Shown here piece after piece: positions 4,683 to 6,408 of a DNA stretch of 6,408 bases (within the stretch, counting starts at the first letter, position 1; the number at the start of each line of letters is the position of its first letter). The notes below the pieces were generated by a model. That model did not search any database. It had not been told where the DNA came from and saw only the letters and a list, made by a program, of their open reading frames with translations. The DNA comes from DASUNQ01 sp036277075 (lineage in GTDB: Bacteria > Acidobacteriota > Thermoanaerobaculia > Multivoradales > UBA5704). A program made the position numbers and the translations under genes. Where the stretch lies: assembly GCA_036277075.1 (NCBI GenBank), contig DASUNQ010000390.1, positions 1 to 6,408 of the forward strand, read 5' to 3'.

Positions 4683-5384
4683 ATGCTCTCCGTTGCAGTT
4701 CTCGCCGCCGCTTTAGCCGCCGCCGCCGCACCGCCGGGCGGCTGGTCTCTCCTGATCGAAGAGATCCCCAGCCGTGGTCCCGCGCTGACCGACCTGCATG
4801 AGGTCGCGGCCGGCGAGGCCGTCTACTGGGAAGCCGTCGAGCTGGTTCAGGACGTCGCCATCCTCGGAACGCCGGTCCATGCCGAGCCGGTCGTCCAGAA
4901 CAGCCCCACCGTCGCGCGCGGCGAGCGCCTCGTGGGCTACCGCGCCGCGACGGGCGAGATCGCCTTCTGCGCTCCGTCGGCCCGCCCGCGCCACTTCAAT
5001 TGCCTCCAGGATCTCGACCTGAACGGGGCCTTCGAATGGTTCTTCAGCACGCCGCTGCGGGGCAAGAAGCGCCTTCCCCGCCCCGTGGGCTACTTGAGGG
5101 TCAAGGTCCCGTTCCTCGCCGCCGATGCGCCGCCGGGCGTCGGCCTCTCGCCCCTGCGGCGCGAGATCGCGTATGACGGCGTGGCCGGCGGGGTCGCGCG
5201 GCTGGCCTATCGCGAGTACGCCGGCGATGGCGATCGGCCGGCCCTCGTGGACGAGATCCGGGTCGAGCTGCTCGTCCCCGGGCCGACGATGGTCTCCGTG
5301 CGCGGCGCGCAGCTCGAGATCTTCGACGCCGACGGCTCGCGCATCCGCTATCGGGTCATGACCCGGTTCCGCTCGGCGACCTAA
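4683..5384 (+). CDS. Secreted protein of unknown function with a DxDxNG motif
   Basis: The 233-residue product begins with a hydrophobic, Ala-rich segment (residues 2-16) followed by PPGGW, which looks like a Sec signal peptide or short anchor, though the usual Lys or Arg near the N-terminus is missing. The rest appears to be beta-rich. The most distinctive stretch has Cys96 and Cys107, ten residues apart and able to form a disulfide, followed directly by LQDLDLNGAFE: Asp110, Asp112, Asn114, Gly115 and Glu118 resemble an EF-hand or dockerin-type calcium loop. Codon usage (strong third-position GC) supports a real gene. The ATG at 4683 is the longest start available; no clear Shine-Dalgarno sequence precedes it. 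Its TAA overlaps the stop codon of the convergent DUF4198 gene. I know no family name; a cell-envelope or exported calcium-binding role is only a guess. Confidence 0.8.
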   Translation: MLSVAVLAAALAAAAAPPGGWSLLIEEIPSRGPALTDLHEVAAGEAVYWEAVELVQDVAILGTPVHAEPVVQNSPTVARGERLVGYRAATGEIAFCAPSARPRHFNCLQDLDLNGAFEWFFSTPLRGKKRLPRPVGYLRVKVPFLAADAPPGVGLSPLRREIAYDGVAGGVARLAYREYAGDGDRPALVDEIRVELLVPGPTMVSVRGAQLEIFDADGSRIRYRVMTRFRSAT

Positions 5385-6301
5385 CCCGCCCTGGTCGGCG
5401 TCGCCGACTCGGCCGGCGAGGGAGTCAGGTCGGAGGCGCGGCCGATGACCTGGATCTCGTCGCGGACGGTGGGCCCGGCGCTCTGCCTCTCGGAGATCGC
5501 GAACGTCAGCGAAGCCCAGAAGCTCTCCCAGTCGGCGTCGCCGCCGGCCGGCGCCGCGACCATATGGACGGCCTTGACGAGCCAGAAGCCCGGGCCGGGC
5601 AAGGAAAGAAGGACGCGCCCGTCCGTGTCCGTGCGCCCCGAGACCTTCTCCGCGCGATCCGGGGCGCGGGCTTCGACGAGCGCGCCGGCGAGCGGCTTCC
5701 CCTGGTAGAGCAGCCGGAGCGGTAGAGGGCCGCCGCCGAGGGCGTAGGGATCGGCCTCGGGGACCAGCTCGAGCGGGAGACCGAGCACCCGTTCGTGCCC
5801 CCGCTGCCCAGGCTGTCTTTCCCCCACCTGCACCAGCGCCTTCGCGCAGCGGGAGTAGATCTCCGTCGCCGCCTGCGCGCTCTGGCCGCGCTCCTTGCGC
5901 AGCGCGCTCACCCGCTCGAGCCCCTGCTCGGCGAGGTGGCGCTCGAACTTGTCTCCGGCGAGCGTCAGCCGGGCGTGGTTGCTGTCGTAGACCAGCAGGT
6001 GGAGCCCGGGCTCGGCGGCGACCGCAAGGCCGGCCGGGTCCATCTCTGGCAGCCCTGGCACCTCCCCCTCCCCCGCCGGTCCGACGAGGGCGAAGCGCTC
6101 GATCCGCTCCGGCCGGCGCGGCACCGGCTCACCGGGGAAGGCGTCGCCGACGCGCAGGCGCACGGAGAAGCGCTCGCCGGGCGCCGGCCGGAACGTCGAG
6201 GGCTCGATCCAGAAGTCGTGCGCCGCGGCGGGCCGGCCGGCGGCGAGGGTGACGAGCGCGGCGAGCGCGAAGCCGGCGGCGCGGAGCGCGCGGGGTCTCA
6301 T
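5381..6301 (-). CDS. DUF4198 domain periplasmic protein
   Basis: This 306-residue protein matches the DUF4198 family, exported proteins often annotated near Co/Ni transport or carbohydrate-binding-like folds but without proven function. It has a classic signal peptide: Arg residues at 2, 4 and 7, a hydrophobic core at 8-21, and an AxA site at 25-27. Cleavage after Ala27 leaves the family hallmark HDFW as the new N-terminus. Further family features are LRLRVGDAFPGEPV-like sequence at 47-60, VYDSNH (104-109), EIYSRCAKALVQVG (147-160), LGLPLELVPEADPY (173-186), LRLLYQGKPLAGALVEA (195-211), TDTDGRVLLSLP (224-235) and FWLVKAVHM (239-247) before DWESFWASLTF (257-267). The ATG at 6301 gives this signal peptide; a start at 6400 would add 33 Arg-rich residues. 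The gene overlaps a candidate upstream gene by ATGA and ends tail-to-tail on the 233-aa gene. Confidence 0.88.
   Translation of the reverse strand: MRPRALRAAGFALAALVTLAAGRPAAAHDFWIEPSTFRPAPGERFSVRLRVGDAFPGEPVPRRPERIERFALVGPAGEGEVPGLPEMDPAGLAVAAEPGLHLLVYDSNHARLTLAGDKFERHLAEQGLERVSALRKERGQSAQAATEIYSRCAKALVQVGERQPGQRGHERVLGLPLELVPEADPYALGGGPLPLRLLYQGKPLAGALVEARAPDRAEKVSGRTDTDGRVLLSLPGPGFWLVKAVHMVAAPAGGDADWESFWASLTFAISERQSAGPTVRDEIQVIGRASDLTPSPAESATPTRAG
5394..5408 (+). terminator. Possible stem-loop just after the 233-aa gene
   Basis: GTCGGCG and CGCCGAC, with one central T, form a perfect dyad nine bases after the plus-strand TAA, giving a 6-bp stem with a 3-base loop. There is no T-run after it, so it is at best a non-canonical or Rho-assisted end signal. 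It lies inside the 3' end of the opposing DUF4198 coding sequence. Confidence 0.25.
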
Positions 6302-6408
6302 CGCGGCCCGCCGGCGGCGGTCGGCGCTCCGAACGGCGTGCAGCGCGGGCCGCAGGTGCCGGTTGCGGCGCCGGGCGCCAAATTGCAGGCGGCGAGACAC
6401 TCGAACGG
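6298..6408 (-). CDS. C-terminal end of an upstream gene, Cys-containing (partial, tentative)
   Basis: On the minus strand a frame entering from the right edge is open for 36 codons and stops at TGA (6300-6298), overlapping the DUF4198 start codon as ATGA, a usual arrangement in tightly packed operons. The visible end has four cysteines, in FECLAAC followed by GTCGPRC, and a Pro/Gly/Ala tail. Third-position GC is high (31 of 36). Supporting a real gene are the ATGA junction and the lack of any good ribosome binding site for the DUF4198 gene, which coupling would explain. The alternative is plain upstream DNA; a competing frame here is also open. I do not recognise the family. Confidence 0.38.
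   Translation of the reverse strand, partial: PFECLAACNLAPGAATGTCGPRCTPFGAPTAAGGPR

Noticed and set aside
5352..5365. 14-bp perfect palindrome CGGGTCATGACCCG
   Set aside because: It lies within the coding end of the 233-aa gene and is explained by its codons; nothing else marks it as a binding site.
6302..6400. Longer DUF4198 start at 6400
   Set aside because: It would place 33 Arg-rich residues in front of a perfect signal peptide; the ATG at 6301 fits export.

Overview
The window is very GC-rich and almost entirely coding, with G or C at most third codon positions. No RNA gene, mobile element or CRISPR array is visible. The gene set (class II/III-type short Pta, PurD, a PSP1/RicT protein, an unusual Hfq-like Sm protein and PdxA) points to a deep-branching GC-rich Gram-negative bacterium. 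An acidobacterial origin is my best guess, because an Hfq-like protein with this basic N-terminal extension recalls acidobacterial sequences; this is from memory and unverified.

Left half (1-4084, all minus strand). Transcription order is pta (4084-3047), purD (3047-1755), ricT (1637-909), an hfq-like gene (893-534) and pdxA (532 to beyond the left edge). pta and purD overlap by one base. ricT, hfq-like and pdxA are separated by 15 and 1 bases and look like one transcription unit, with a possible extra promoter over the purD stop codon. The products belong to acetyl-phosphate metabolism, purine synthesis, RNA processing, RNA binding and pyridoxal phosphate synthesis.

Centre (4085-4427). A 343-bp non-genic stretch holds about ten degenerate copies of a 21-bp tandem repeat (4130-4339). 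Next to it is a less GC-rich patch where two promoter-like sequences, one for each direction, overlap. The minus-strand one would give pta a leader of about 290 nt that carries the repeats and a 72-codon Arg/Pro-rich frame.

Right half (4428-6408). Two plus-strand genes follow: a 66-aa small protein with a good ribosome binding site, and a secreted 233-aa protein of unknown function. They meet a minus-strand DUF4198 periplasmic protein tail-to-tail, with overlapping stop codons. The DUF4198 gene overlaps, by ATGA, what looks like the Cys-containing end of another gene running in from the right edge.

Most of the window is ordinary housekeeping sequence. The parts that deserve a second look are the repeat-bearing pta leader, the Hfq-like/RicT pairing, and the predicted N-terminal histidine of the mature DUF4198 protein.
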